Positions 8,757 to 15,923 of a stretch of 64,000 bases of DNA are shown one piece after another (position 1 is the stretch's first letter; each line of letters opens with the position of its first letter). A program made the position numbers and the translations under genes. The notes beneath the pieces were generated by a model. That model was given only the letters and a program-made list of their open reading frames with translations. It searched no databases and was not told the origin of the DNA. The stretch comes from an uncultured Clostridia bacterium (lineage in GTDB: Bacteria; Bacillota; Clostridia; Christensenellales; UBA1242), in the NCBI GenBank assembly GCA_934754375.1, contig CAKVHT010000002.1, positions 1 to 64,000 of the forward strand. The letters run 5' to 3'.

Positions 8757-9365
8757 CTATTTTGTTTGTTGTGCTTGTTGTTTCAACAAATCACGGATTT
8801 CTTTGAGCAAATCTTGTTCTGAAGGATTGTTGCGCTTTTCTTCTGCTTCTTTTTCAGCCTTTTCTGCCTCCAATTTTGCTTTAAGTTCCGCTTGTTCTTT
8901 TGCTTTTTGTTCTTCGTATTCTTTTAACACTTCTTTAAATGGACGATTTTCTTGTTTTGCTTTAATTTTAAGTGCTTTGCGTTCTGCACGAACTTCTTTC
9001 CTTGATTGTGCTACAATCACATCTTCCATTTCTTTAAGTTTTTTGCGAGAAGCATTAACAACTTTAACCATAAGGAACACACTCATTGCAATGATAAAGA
9101 AATCAATAACAGTTTGCAAGAAATTGCCATAAGCCCAACGCAAAGTGACAACTTTTACACCGTCAACCATTTCCCAACGCAAAGGGATGCTTAAATCCGC
9201 CAAACTTGCCGCCCCTGTTGCCCAAGTAATAAGTGGCATAAGAATATCATTAACCATGCTTGAAACAATTTTGTTGAATGCTGTTGCAATGATTAAGCCT
9301 ACAGCCATGTCAAACACATTGCCTTTTGAAATAAACTCTTTAAATTCTTTAAAAAACTTTTTCAT
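8757..9365 (-). CDS. mscL: Large-conductance mechanosensitive channel with extended cytoplasmic coiled coil
   Basis: A 202-residue MscL, the homopentameric channel that opens under membrane tension and releases solutes during hypo-osmotic shock. The N-terminus (FKEFISKGNVFDMAVGLIIATAFNKIV) contains the amphipathic helix and first membrane helix. The second membrane helix is around 83-105 (FLQTVIDFFIIAMSVFLMVKV). The usual C-terminal bundle EQDLLKEIRDLLK is present. Between TM2 and that bundle lie about 70 extra residues rich in Lys, Glu and Ala (KAKEQAELKAKLEAEKAEKEAEEK), predicted to be a long coiled coil; typical MscL proteins are about 130-150 residues. The start has AAGGAAAG upstream. Single-gene transcript, divergent from recD2. 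Confidence 0.95.
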   Translation of the reverse strand: MKKFFKEFKEFISKGNVFDMAVGLIIATAFNKIVSSMVNDILMPLITWATGAASLADLSIPLRWEMVDGVKVVTLRWAYGNFLQTVIDFFIIAMSVFLMVKVVNASRKKLKEMEDVIVAQSRKEVRAERKALKIKAKQENRPFKEVLKEYEEQKAKEQAELKAKLEAEKAEKEAEEKRNNPSEQDLLKEIRDLLKQQAQQTK

Positions 9366-9402
9366 ACGTCTTTCCTTTTTAATTTTTTATTATACAAGCA
9401 AA

Positions 9403-9431
9403 ATTTTATCACCCCATTGTTGTTTTGTCAA
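9403..9431 (-). promoter_or_regulatory. mscL: Sigma-A promoter of mscL
   Basis: Minus strand TTGACA (9426-9431), 17-base spacer, TAAAAT (9403-9408). Confidence 0.8.
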
Positions 9432-9552
9432 TCAAAAGTTTTGTTTTATCCAACAGGTTTGTTTTTTGCCAAAAAACAAATTTTTAACACAAATGACATA
9501 TCAAACAAAAATTTATTCTCTAACAATTTTAAAGTAAAACAAATTTTATTGC

Positions 9553-9581
9553 TTGTAAAATTTTATGCAATTTAGTAATAT
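9553..9581 (+). promoter_or_regulatory. recD2: Putative promoter of recD2, leaderless
   Basis: TTGTAA (9553-9558), 17-base spacer, TAATAT (9576-9581), ending six bases before the recD2 ATG. No ribosome site lies between them. Confidence 0.45.
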
Positions 9582-9587
9582 ATAAGC

Positions 9588-11801
9588 ATGAAAATTGTTG
9601 GCAATGTTGAAAATACTGTGTTTAGGAATATTGAAAACGGATACTCCGTTATAAATCTTTCATACAACAACAAAAGGCTTACAGTTGTTGGCACATTGCC
9701 AGAAGTTTACGAAGGTCAAACATTGGAGTTGGAAGGCAACTTTGTTGTAAACAAAAAGTTTGGCGAGCAATTTCAAGTAACAGATGGCAAAGTTGTTGAA
9801 CCAACCACCTTGCCCGCAATTGAAAAATATTTAGCAAGTGGCTTGATTTATGGCGTTGGTCCCGTTACAGCCAAACGTATTGTTGAAGAATTTGGCTTGG
9901 ACACTTTGGCTGTTATGGAATTTAATCCTGTAAAGTTAAGCAAGATTAAAGGCATATCAAAACAAAAAGCAATTGAAATCTCTAATGCCTATAACGACAT
10001 GAAAGAAATGCAAAATGTTATCATGTTCTTGCAAACTAATCAAATTTCAACCAATATGGCAATAAAAATCTATAACATCTATAAAGAAAAAACCATAGAA
10101 CTGGTTAAGTCCAACCCTTATCAATTGGTTGAAGATGTTGAGGGCATAGGTTTTACCACCGCAGATAAAATAGCAATCAAACTTGGCATTGACTTATATG
10201 GCGAAAACCGCATAAAGGCGGGCTTGATTTACACTTTAAAAACAGCAAGCGAACGCGAGGGGCACACCTATTTGCCAAAATCTGTGTTGGTGCAAAATTG
10301 CTTGGAAATTTTATCTTTTTCGGATACCGAAACAAATTTGATTGAAAAGTGCATTGACTATCTTCAAATTGAAGGCATGGTGAAAAACTTTAATTATCAC
10401 AGCGAAGATGTGACTATGCTTACGAAATTTTACTATCAAGAAAAATATATTGCACGCAAGCTTTGCAAATTGTCAATGAATCAGTTTGACGAAAGGTTTA
10501 ATTTTATTGATAACATCAACCTTTATCAACGCATTCACAACATACAACTTAACGGCGAACAAACCGATGCTGTGTTGGCAAGTTTAAACAAAGGTGTAAG
10601 CATTATCACGGGTGGCCCAGGCACTGGTAAAACAACAATTGTGCGTTGTATCCTTGAAATGTTTAAACAACAAGGCAACCGGGTTTTGCTTTGCGCACCA
10701 ACAGGAAGAGCTTCAAAAAGGCTTACTGAGACTAGTGGTATCGAAGCAAAAACAATTCATCGTGCACTTGAAATGAACCCTGCAGATGGCGAAGGATTTT
10801 TCCACAGGAATGAAAACAATCCGCTTGATGCTGATATTGTCATTATAGACGAAGTCAGCATGGTTGATGTTACTCTACTTTATCATTTAACAAAAGCACT
10901 TAAATCCACAGCCAGATTAATTTTGGTTGGAGATAAAGACCAATTGCCAAGTGTTGGCGCTGGCAATGTTTTGCGAGACCTGATTGAAAGCAAAAAAATT
11001 CACACAACCCAACTTATCAACATCTACCGCCAAGGCAATGACAGTTTAATTATTACAAATGCACACCTTATCAATTCAGGCAAAATGCCAGTTATTGACA
11101 ACTCAAGTAAAGATTTCTTTTATGAAGCAGGCAATGATTTGGTAAAAAACAGCGAAACAATTGTTGATTTAGTCACAACTAGATTGCCAAATTATTTTGG
11201 ATATAAGCCTGAAAAAATTCAAGTGCTTGCCCCAATGAAAGCTGGGCCTTGTGGCATAGATAACTTAAACAAACGTTTGCAAATGACAATCAATCCATAT
11301 TTCTCTGGTGTTGAACTTTCAACAGATTTCACCAAATATCATGTAAATGACAAAGTTATGCAAATACAAAACAACTATGAAATGGAATATGTCAAATACG
11401 AAGATAATGGAACAACTCAACAAGGGACAGGTGTGTTTAATGGCGACATCGGCTACATTTCAAGGATAGATCCAGAAACAAGGGAAGTTACAATTAGGTT
11501 TGATGATGGAAAAATTTGCAGGTATGCTCAAACTGACCTTTATCAAATTACACTTGCGTATGCAATTACAATTCACAAAAGCCAAGGCAGTGAATTTGAT
11601 TGTGTCGTTATTCCTCTTGTGCCTGGCGCACCAATCATCATCACAAGGAACTTGCTTTACACCGCAATCACACGTGCAAAGAAAACTGTTGTTCTGGTTG
11701 GCAGTAAACAAATTTTGGCAAGAATGATCCATAACAATTACACCGCTAAAAGATTTACACTTTTGAAAGATTTTATAATTGAAGAATTTCAAGACATGTA
11801 A
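9588..11801 (+). CDS. recD2: ATP-dependent RecD2-type (RecD/TraA family) DNA helicase
   Basis: A 737-residue superfamily 1B 5'-3' DNA helicase of the RecD2 type, the RecBCD-independent form in Firmicutes, with roles in repair and replication-fork stability. The N-terminal OB-like and helix-hairpin region covers about residues 1-200, including YGVGPVTAKRIVEEFG and EGIGFTTADKIAIKLG. Walker A is GGPGTGKT at 342-349. The DEXX-type motif is VIIDEVSMVD, followed by VGDKDQLPSVGAG. The C-terminal UvrD-like motifs include YAITIHKSQGSEF and LLYTAITRAKK. Length and order match the family. No Shine-Dalgarno site precedes the ATG, and a -10-like box sits six bases upstream, so the mRNA may be leaderless. 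It stands alone, convergent with comF. Confidence 0.95.
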   Translation: MKIVGNVENTVFRNIENGYSVINLSYNNKRLTVVGTLPEVYEGQTLELEGNFVVNKKFGEQFQVTDGKVVEPTTLPAIEKYLASGLIYGVGPVTAKRIVEEFGLDTLAVMEFNPVKLSKIKGISKQKAIEISNAYNDMKEMQNVIMFLQTNQISTNMAIKIYNIYKEKTIELVKSNPYQLVEDVEGIGFTTADKIAIKLGIDLYGENRIKAGLIYTLKTASEREGHTYLPKSVLVQNCLEILSFSDTETNLIEKCIDYLQIEGMVKNFNYHSEDVTMLTKFYYQEKYIARKLCKLSMNQFDERFNFIDNINLYQRIHNIQLNGEQTDAVLASLNKGVSIITGGPGTGKTTIVRCILEMFKQQGNRVLLCAPTGRASKRLTETSGIEAKTIHRALEMNPADGEGFFHRNENNPLDADIVIIDEVSMVDVTLLYHLTKALKSTARLILVGDKDQLPSVGAGNVLRDLIESKKIHTTQLINIYRQGNDSLIITNAHLINSGKMPVIDNSSKDFFYEAGNDLVKNSETIVDLVTTRLPNYFGYKPEKIQVLAPMKAGPCGIDNLNKRLQMTINPYFSGVELSTDFTKYHVNDKVMQIQNNYEMEYVKYEDNGTTQQGTGVFNGDIGYISRIDPETREVTIRFDDGKICRYAQTDLYQITLAYAITIHKSQGSEFDCVVIPLVPGAPIIITRNLLYTAITRAKKTVVLVGSKQILARMIHNNYTAKRFTLLKDFIIEEFQDM

Positions 11802-12000
11802 AAAAATAAAATAATAACACTAAAAAATAATTTAAACATCTAAAATGCAATAAAAAAATATTATTTTAAATAAAAAACATTATTTTAAATATTATTTTAA
11901 TTAAATTTTTAAATATTTTTTAAATATTATTAAAAATATTAATTGTTTTACAGTTCGCTTACATATAGTATTTTAAAAGCATTTAAAAATTTATTAAACA
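11802..12000. other. AT-rich convergent intergenic stretch
   Basis: Very AT-rich sequence between recD2 and the comF-like gene with short repeated patterns of the type TTTTAAATATT. No gene or RNA was recognised. Confidence 0.45.
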
Positions 12001-12030
12001 AAAAAGTGGCAGATTTATTACCACTTTTTT
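12001..12030. terminator. Bidirectional terminator between recD2 and the comF-like gene
   Basis: AAAAAGTGG / CCACTTTTT with an eleven-base loop, flanked by A and T runs; it serves both convergent genes. Confidence 0.75.
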
Positions 12031-12101
12031 TATTTGAAATAAATAAGTCAAATTTTAATACATTAATAATTTAAAATATAATTAATTTTACAAGCATTTT
12101 A

Positions 12102-12845
12102 TTAGTATTTTTTATTAATATTAGTATGTGCAAAAGTAAGCACATAAATTTTTGATACACCTGCTGTTTTCAAGATTTTGCTTACTTCGTTTGTTGTGGC
12201 GCCGGTTGTAAAAATATCATCAATCAACAAAACGGTTGAATCTTTCAATAAGTCTCTGTATTCTTTCTTTACTTTAAAGCAGCCTTTGACATTTTCTTGT
12301 CTGTCATGATAGTCCAAACTGGCCTGATTTAAATTTTCTTTTACCTTTTCCACAACACCTGCCACAGGGGCTGAAAAATGTGATGCAATATATTTTGCCA
12401 AAAGCTCAGCTTGATTAAAACCACGCTGTTTTTGCCTTTCCTTTGTCATAGGCACATAACTTATCAAGTCAAGCTCAATACCCCAACTTGCCAGTGTTTC
12501 ACACATATATTCGCCAATCGGTTCGTAAATTGGCTTGTTGCCATTGTATTTAAAATCATGAACAGCATTTGCAACTTTGCCAGAATATTCAAAAACGGCA
12601 ACAGCTTGCTCAAATTCATAATTTTTTGTTTTGCATTCAAAGCAAACACCCGTTTCGCCCTTATTCATAACATTGCCACATTTTGGGCATGCAGAATAAA
12701 TAAACGGCAATTTGTCGGCACAATTTTCACATGTATCCTTATCGGCATTTTCATTCAATTCACCACCGCAAAAGATACACTTTATATGCCTTGGATAAAA
12801 TATATCTAGCAACCACTCTTTAAAATTCTTTTTGTTTTTCATCAA
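12102..12845 (-). CDS. ComF family protein (phosphoribosyltransferase-like, competence-associated)
   Basis: A 247-residue ComF/ComFC-type protein. The N-terminal part has two zinc-finger-like cysteine sets: CIFCGG with CENC at about 23-40, and CPKCGN with CFECK. The C-terminal phosphoribosyltransferase domain has the family signature SYVPMTKERQKQRGFNQAELLAK and the PRPP-binding loop VLLIDDIFTTGATTNE near 205-220. ComFC supports natural DNA uptake in transforming bacteria, but the family is widespread in non-competent species, so competence is not implied. The start ATG overlaps the stop of the upstream HTH gene by four bases (ATGA), indicating translational coupling and one operon. Confidence 0.92.
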   Translation of the reverse strand: MMKNKKNFKEWLLDIFYPRHIKCIFCGGELNENADKDTCENCADKLPFIYSACPKCGNVMNKGETGVCFECKTKNYEFEQAVAVFEYSGKVANAVHDFKYNGNKPIYEPIGEYMCETLASWGIELDLISYVPMTKERQKQRGFNQAELLAKYIASHFSAPVAGVVEKVKENLNQASLDYHDRQENVKGCFKVKKEYRDLLKDSTVLLIDDIFTTGATTNEVSKILKTAGVSKIYVLTFAHTNINKKY

Positions 12846-13048
12846 TTTTCCAATCCGATTAGATAGTCGGCAGACACTTTAAAGAAAACGCACAAAGTAA
12901 ATAAACTTTCAACATTTGGCACACGGATACCCTTTTCCCATCTATTTATACATGCCGCACTGAAACCAGTTTGCTCCGCAAGCTCATTTTGAGATAGGTT
13001 CATTTCTTCTCTTAATTCTTTAAGTCTTTCAGTAAATTTATTATTCAT
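12842..13048 (-). CDS. Small Cro/CI-type HTH transcriptional regulator
   Basis: A 68-residue protein made almost entirely of an XRE-family helix-turn-helix. The motif is LSQNELAEQTGFSAACINRWEKGIRVPNVESL at about 18-50, followed by the common tail LCVFFKVSADYLIGLEN. The start ATG follows AGGTGAAAA. It is coupled to the comF-like gene by an ATGA overlap. Two ACC-N4-GGT palindromes lie 22-63 bases upstream of its start, so it probably represses its own two-gene operon. The inducing signal is unknown. Confidence 0.9.
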   Translation of the reverse strand: MNNKFTERLKELREEMNLSQNELAEQTGFSAACINRWEKGIRVPNVESLFTLCVFFKVSADYLIGLEN

Positions 13049-13070
13049 TTTTCACCTAGTTAAAGACTAA

Positions 13071-13111
13071 ACCAAATGGTAATAAAATTTATCAAACTTA
13101 CCATACGGTAA
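13071..13111 (-). promoter_or_regulatory. Operator pair and promoter upstream of the HTH gene
   Basis: Two palindromes of the form ACC-N4-GGT are spaced 29 bases apart: ACCAAATGGT (13071-13080), and the stronger TTACC-ATAC-GGTAA (13098-13111). On the minus strand a promoter TTGTTA, 17 bases, TAAATT overlaps them. This arrangement is typical of autoregulation by the small HTH protein, and that link is inference. Confidence 0.6.
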
Positions 13112-13195
13112 CAAATCAACTGATAAAACATAACCATTAAGTGAGTCAATAATTATTATCTATTTATATAAATAAATCCAAATAAAAAAATTAAA

Positions 13196-13225
13196 ACAAA
13201 AAATACACTCTTACGAGCGTATTTT
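13196..13225 (-). terminator. Intrinsic terminator after rplL
   Basis: Minus strand AAAATACGCTC / GAGTGTATTTT with one G-T wobble and a four-base loop, followed by Ts. It ends the rplJ-rplL operon, 18 bases beyond the stop. Confidence 0.85.
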
Positions 13226-13242
13226 CCATTTGGCATAAAAGA

Positions 13243-13611
13243 TTATTTAAGTTCAACAACAGCACCAGCATCTGTCAAAGCTTTTTCAAGAGCTTTAGCA
13301 TCAGCAGTAGGAACGTTTTCCTTAATTGTAGCAGGAGCGCCTTCTACCATAGCTTTAGCTTCCATCAAGCCAAGACCTGTAGCTTCACGTACTGCTTTAA
13401 TAACTGCAATTTTGTTTGCGCCAACTTCTTTAAGCACAACATTAAATTCAGTTTTTTCTTCTGCTGCTGGAGCAGCTTCGGCTGCAGCTGGACCTGCAAC
13501 AACTGCTGCAGCTGCACTAACGCCAAATTCTTCTTCAATAGCTTTAACCAATTCGTTAAGTTCAACGACTGTCATAGCTTTAATTTCTTCAATGAATTTT
13601 TGTTTATCCAT
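13243..13611 (-). CDS. rplL: 50S ribosomal protein L7/L12
   Basis: A 122-residue L7/L12 stalk protein. Multiple dimers bind L10 and recruit translation factors to the ribosome. The N-terminal dimerisation helix region (about 1-35) is followed by an Ala-rich hinge (about 36-52) and the conserved C-terminal domain with EKTEFNVVLKEVGANKIAVIKAVRE and GLGLMEAKAMVEG. The ribosome site is AAAGGAG. It follows rplJ after 212 untranslated bases that contain hairpins, and its transcript ends at a strong terminator. Confidence 0.98.
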   Translation of the reverse strand: MDKQKFIEEIKAMTVVELNELVKAIEEEFGVSAAAAVVAGPAAAEAAPAAEEKTEFNVVLKEVGANKIAVIKAVREATGLGLMEAKAMVEGAPATIKENVPTADAKALEKALTDAGAVVELK

Positions 13612-13823
13612 AATTTTCTCCTTTTTAATTGATAATTGCTTGCAATTTAAGCAAGCTAAAAGGCAACTTTTATATCGCTAGATATAATTATCTCCTTTCC
13701 TATTGTGTGCCCAAATGTTTGACAAAATCAAACTTACAAATATTTGGCAGAGCACAAACCAAATTTTGTGGCTAAATGTGAATTTTCACAAAGCGATTTT
13801 ATAACAATAAACTTGAATTAAGC
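13612..13823 (-). other. rplJ-rplL intercistronic region with hairpins and an orphan ribosome site
   Basis: Reading the minus strand from rplJ, there is a strong AGGAAAGGAGATAATT site not followed by ATG, GTG or TTG. It is followed by a small hairpin (TATATC / GATATA) and a second one (GCTTGC / GCAAGC, 13636-13654), then the true rplL ribosome site. It may be an RNA processing or translation-enhancing element that raises rplL output over rplJ, as L7/L12 is needed in excess. Function is inference. Confidence 0.4.
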
Positions 13824-14309
13824 TTATTCTTTTTCTGCGACCGCTTGTAATGCACGTGCCAAGCCAGACACTGGTGCATTGAGGACATATACCAACTGTG
13901 CAAGAAGTTGTTCTTTGCCTGGGATAGAAGCCAAAACTTTAACAGCACTTTCATCAAGCACTTTACCATCACAGTAACCAGCTTTGATTGAAAGAGTTGT
14001 GTAGTCTTTCATCGCATTTTTGATCAAGCGAGGAGCGACTGTTTCATCGTCCATACCAAAAGCAAAAGCAGTTGTGCCATTAAGAGCTTCGTCAAAACCA
14101 GCAATACCAAGTTGTTCGCAAGCCTTTTTGAAGAGAGTGTTTTTGATAACTTTATAAGTTACGTTGTTTTCTCTTAAAGATTTACGCAATGCTGTATCGT
14201 CGCTAACTGTGATACCACGATAGTCAACCAATACAACTGATTTGCTTGAGCTGATTAAACTTTTGATTTCCTCTACCGCATTCTTTTTTGCTTCAAGATT
14301 TGCTGACAC
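13824..14309 (-). CDS. rplJ: 50S ribosomal protein L10
   Basis: A 161-residue L10, the stalk base that anchors L7/L12 dimers to 23S rRNA. Family features include the N-terminal SLISSSKSVVLVDYRGITVSDDTALRKSLR and the C-terminal helix VYVLNAPVSGLARALQAVAEKE that binds L7/L12. The start is a GTG codon at 14309 with AAGGAGG five bases before it. It is first in the rplJ-rplL operon, preceded by an L10-type leader with an attenuator and a consensus promoter; rplK and rplA are not adjacent. Confidence 0.97.
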   Translation of the reverse strand: MSANLEAKKNAVEEIKSLISSSKSVVLVDYRGITVSDDTALRKSLRENNVTYKVIKNTLFKKACEQLGIAGFDEALNGTTAFAFGMDDETVAPRLIKNAMKDYTTLSIKAGYCDGKVLDESAVKVLASIPGKEQLLAQLVYVLNAPVSGLARALQAVAEKE

Positions 14310-14342
14310 CTTATCCTCCTTTATGCCTTTTGAAGTTTATTT

Positions 14343-14373
14343 AAAAAATTCCTTTTGCCAAGACAAAAGGAAT
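14343..14373 (-). terminator. Attenuator hairpin in the rplJ leader
   Basis: Minus strand ATTCCTTTTG / CAAAAGGAAT with a six-base loop, followed by TTTTTTAAA. It is a complete intrinsic terminator between the promoter and the rplJ start, so it would cut the transcript early unless counteracted. Confidence 0.85.
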
Positions 14374-14470
14374 CAATACAATCGACATACTTTTCTCTCC
14401 TACACAAGCAGTTGCAAGCAACAATTATGTTTAAAAACACTTGTGGTCTTTGGCTCGAAATTTATTAAAC
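14374..14470 (-). ncRNA. Ribosomal protein L10 leader
   Basis: The untranslated leader of rplJ contains, on the minus strand, GCCAAAGACCACAAGTG followed after about 35 bases by CTTGTGTAGGAGAG. CACAAG and CTTGTG pair. This resembles the L10(L12)4-binding leader of Firmicutes, in which the ribosomal protein complex favours termination at the downstream attenuator. Matched from memory, not by a covariance model. Confidence 0.65.
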
Positions 14471-14477
14471 TGTGTTT

Positions 14478-14506
14478 AGTATAACGCAATCGACACAGAT
14501 TGTCAA
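14478..14506 (-). promoter_or_regulatory. Sigma-A promoter of rplJ-rplL
   Basis: Minus strand TTGACA (14501-14506), 17-base spacer, TATACT (14478-14483). Confidence 0.9.
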
Positions 14507-14617
14507 CCGCTTTTTTTAAATTTTACATTAAATTTTTGGGTTTTTATTTTTAACTGATACTTAATTTTTTGTTTGCAACATAAATCCACTCAAAATTTAA
14601 TATCAATCATAATTTTG

Positions 14618-15697
14618 TTATTTTGTATTTTCATTTTTTATGTTGAACTCACGTTCGTATTCTCCTGCAATATAATCCCAAGTCATATTGTTGTCTGCAG
14701 TTTCAGCATTAAATGTTGTAGCACTTCTGATTTTGTTGATATTTACACTATCAACCTTGACACTGTTAATCATAAAATCAGCATAGGTTGAAAACACTAC
14801 TGGTGCAACATAGGATTTTTGAGTAACTCCTTCATGTCCTTTTGTTGCATCTGTACCCAAATAGAAAACATATCCATTATGCTTCTCTATTTCATAAGAC
14901 TTAAATTCACTGATTGTTTCAGCAAACGCATAATCAACCAATTTTGCCTTTATCTCCCACCCAGTACTATGTTCATTTTTATAACCTGGACTTTTTTCAA
15001 AATAGTATTTCTCAAAATTATCATCACCCATAGCATCGTATAAAGTTCTGCCAATGTCATAATAAAAGTCGTAATCTGTTGCAACACTTGATATTGACAA
15101 TATTTCAGGTTGATATAATTGAGAGATGATATCATTCACGAAGTAACTTACTTTAAAGTCATTTTGTTGCAACCAGAAATAATCTTCCATATCTCTGTTA
15201 GACAATTTATATTTTAAAAAATATGTATTATTTCTTTGGTCTTTATAACCAGTTTTAACGCTAACAACCATATAAAGATTGTTTGGTTCGTCATCATAAA
15301 CAAATGCTGAAGTTTTACATTCCAATCCACCATTTTTGATTGAATCAATATCAAAACCTTGTTGTGATAAAAATGCGTAAGGGTGTGGGTCTCTTCTGTT
15401 CAAAACATAATTTGCACTTTCATTATATAATTGATATTCTTTAACTTTGAGCATTAAAGGAGAATATTCTTTTTCTTCAACTGGTTGCACAATTTCACCA
15501 TGAGATGGGTCATTTGGATTTGGTTTTGTTATGTTGTTTGCACAACCAACAAATGACACACTAATTGCGCCAGCAAGCACAAGTGAAAATATTTTTTTAT
15601 AAATTTTTGAGTTACGCATTTTGTTGTTAATACGCATAGCCACCCTAGCAAGTAAACTTTCTTGCTTTGTTTCATCAGCTTGATTTTTATGTTCCAT
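14618..15697 (-). CDS. Lipoprotein of unknown function
   Basis: A 359-residue putative lipoprotein. The start at 15697 has a good AAAGGAG site six bases upstream, which leaves an unusually long charged N-terminus of about 35 residues before the hydrophobic segment (IFSLVLAGAISVSFVGC) and the lipobox cysteine at 52. A Pro/Asn-rich linker (KPNPNDPSHGE) then leads into a mixed, aromatic-rich domain with no recognised family. It follows the giant lipoprotein gene on the same strand but has its own promoter and a leader with a stem. No catalytic motif was seen. Confidence 0.8.
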   Translation of the reverse strand: MEHKNQADETKQESLLARVAMRINNKMRNSKIYKKIFSLVLAGAISVSFVGCANNITKPNPNDPSHGEIVQPVEEKEYSPLMLKVKEYQLYNESANYVLNRRDPHPYAFLSQQGFDIDSIKNGGLECKTSAFVYDDEPNNLYMVVSVKTGYKDQRNNTYFLKYKLSNRDMEDYFWLQQNDFKVSYFVNDIISQLYQPEILSISSVATDYDFYYDIGRTLYDAMGDDNFEKYYFEKSPGYKNEHSTGWEIKAKLVDYAFAETISEFKSYEIEKHNGYVFYLGTDATKGHEGVTQKSYVAPVVFSTYADFMINSVKVDSVNINKIRSATTFNAETADNNMTWDYIAGEYEREFNIKNENTK

Positions 15698-15710
15698 AAA
15701 ATCTCCTTTT

Positions 15711-15757
15711 AGGGCACATGTATTAACTTGTTCATAATTTGGTGCTAAAAGCGCCCT
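15711..15757 (-). promoter_or_regulatory. Long-range stem in the lipoprotein leader
   Basis: Minus strand AGGGCGC pairs with GTGCCCT (one G-T wobble), enclosing 33 bases and ending just before the Shine-Dalgarno site. Such a stem could influence ribosome access. Function unknown. Confidence 0.3.
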
Positions 15758-15775
15758 TAAATATTAATTCAAATC

Positions 15776-15803
15776 ATTATACCATGAAGACGAAATTTGT
15801 CAA
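15776..15803 (-). promoter_or_regulatory. Sigma-A promoter of the 359-residue lipoprotein gene
   Basis: Minus strand TTGACA (15798-15803), 16-base spacer, TATAAT (15776-15781). Confidence 0.88.
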
Positions 15804-15866
15804 GTACAAATACATTAATACTTTTTCGCAAACAAAACCAAAAGTGAATGATAGCACCACAAACAA

Positions 15867-15895
15867 TAAAAAAGAAAAGGAAGTTTAAAACTTCC
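15867..15895 (-). terminator. Intrinsic terminator after the giant lipoprotein gene
   Basis: Minus strand GGAAGTT / AACTTCC around a three-base loop, followed by TTTTCTTTTTT, 29 bases beyond the stop codon. Confidence 0.85.
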
Positions 15896-15923
15896 ATTTC
15901 CTTTTAAGCGAATTGACACTTTA

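Noticed and set aside
12411..12809. Plus-strand frame of 132 codons
   Set aside because: Antisense shadow of the comF-like gene, which has clear zinc-finger and PRPP-loop motifs.
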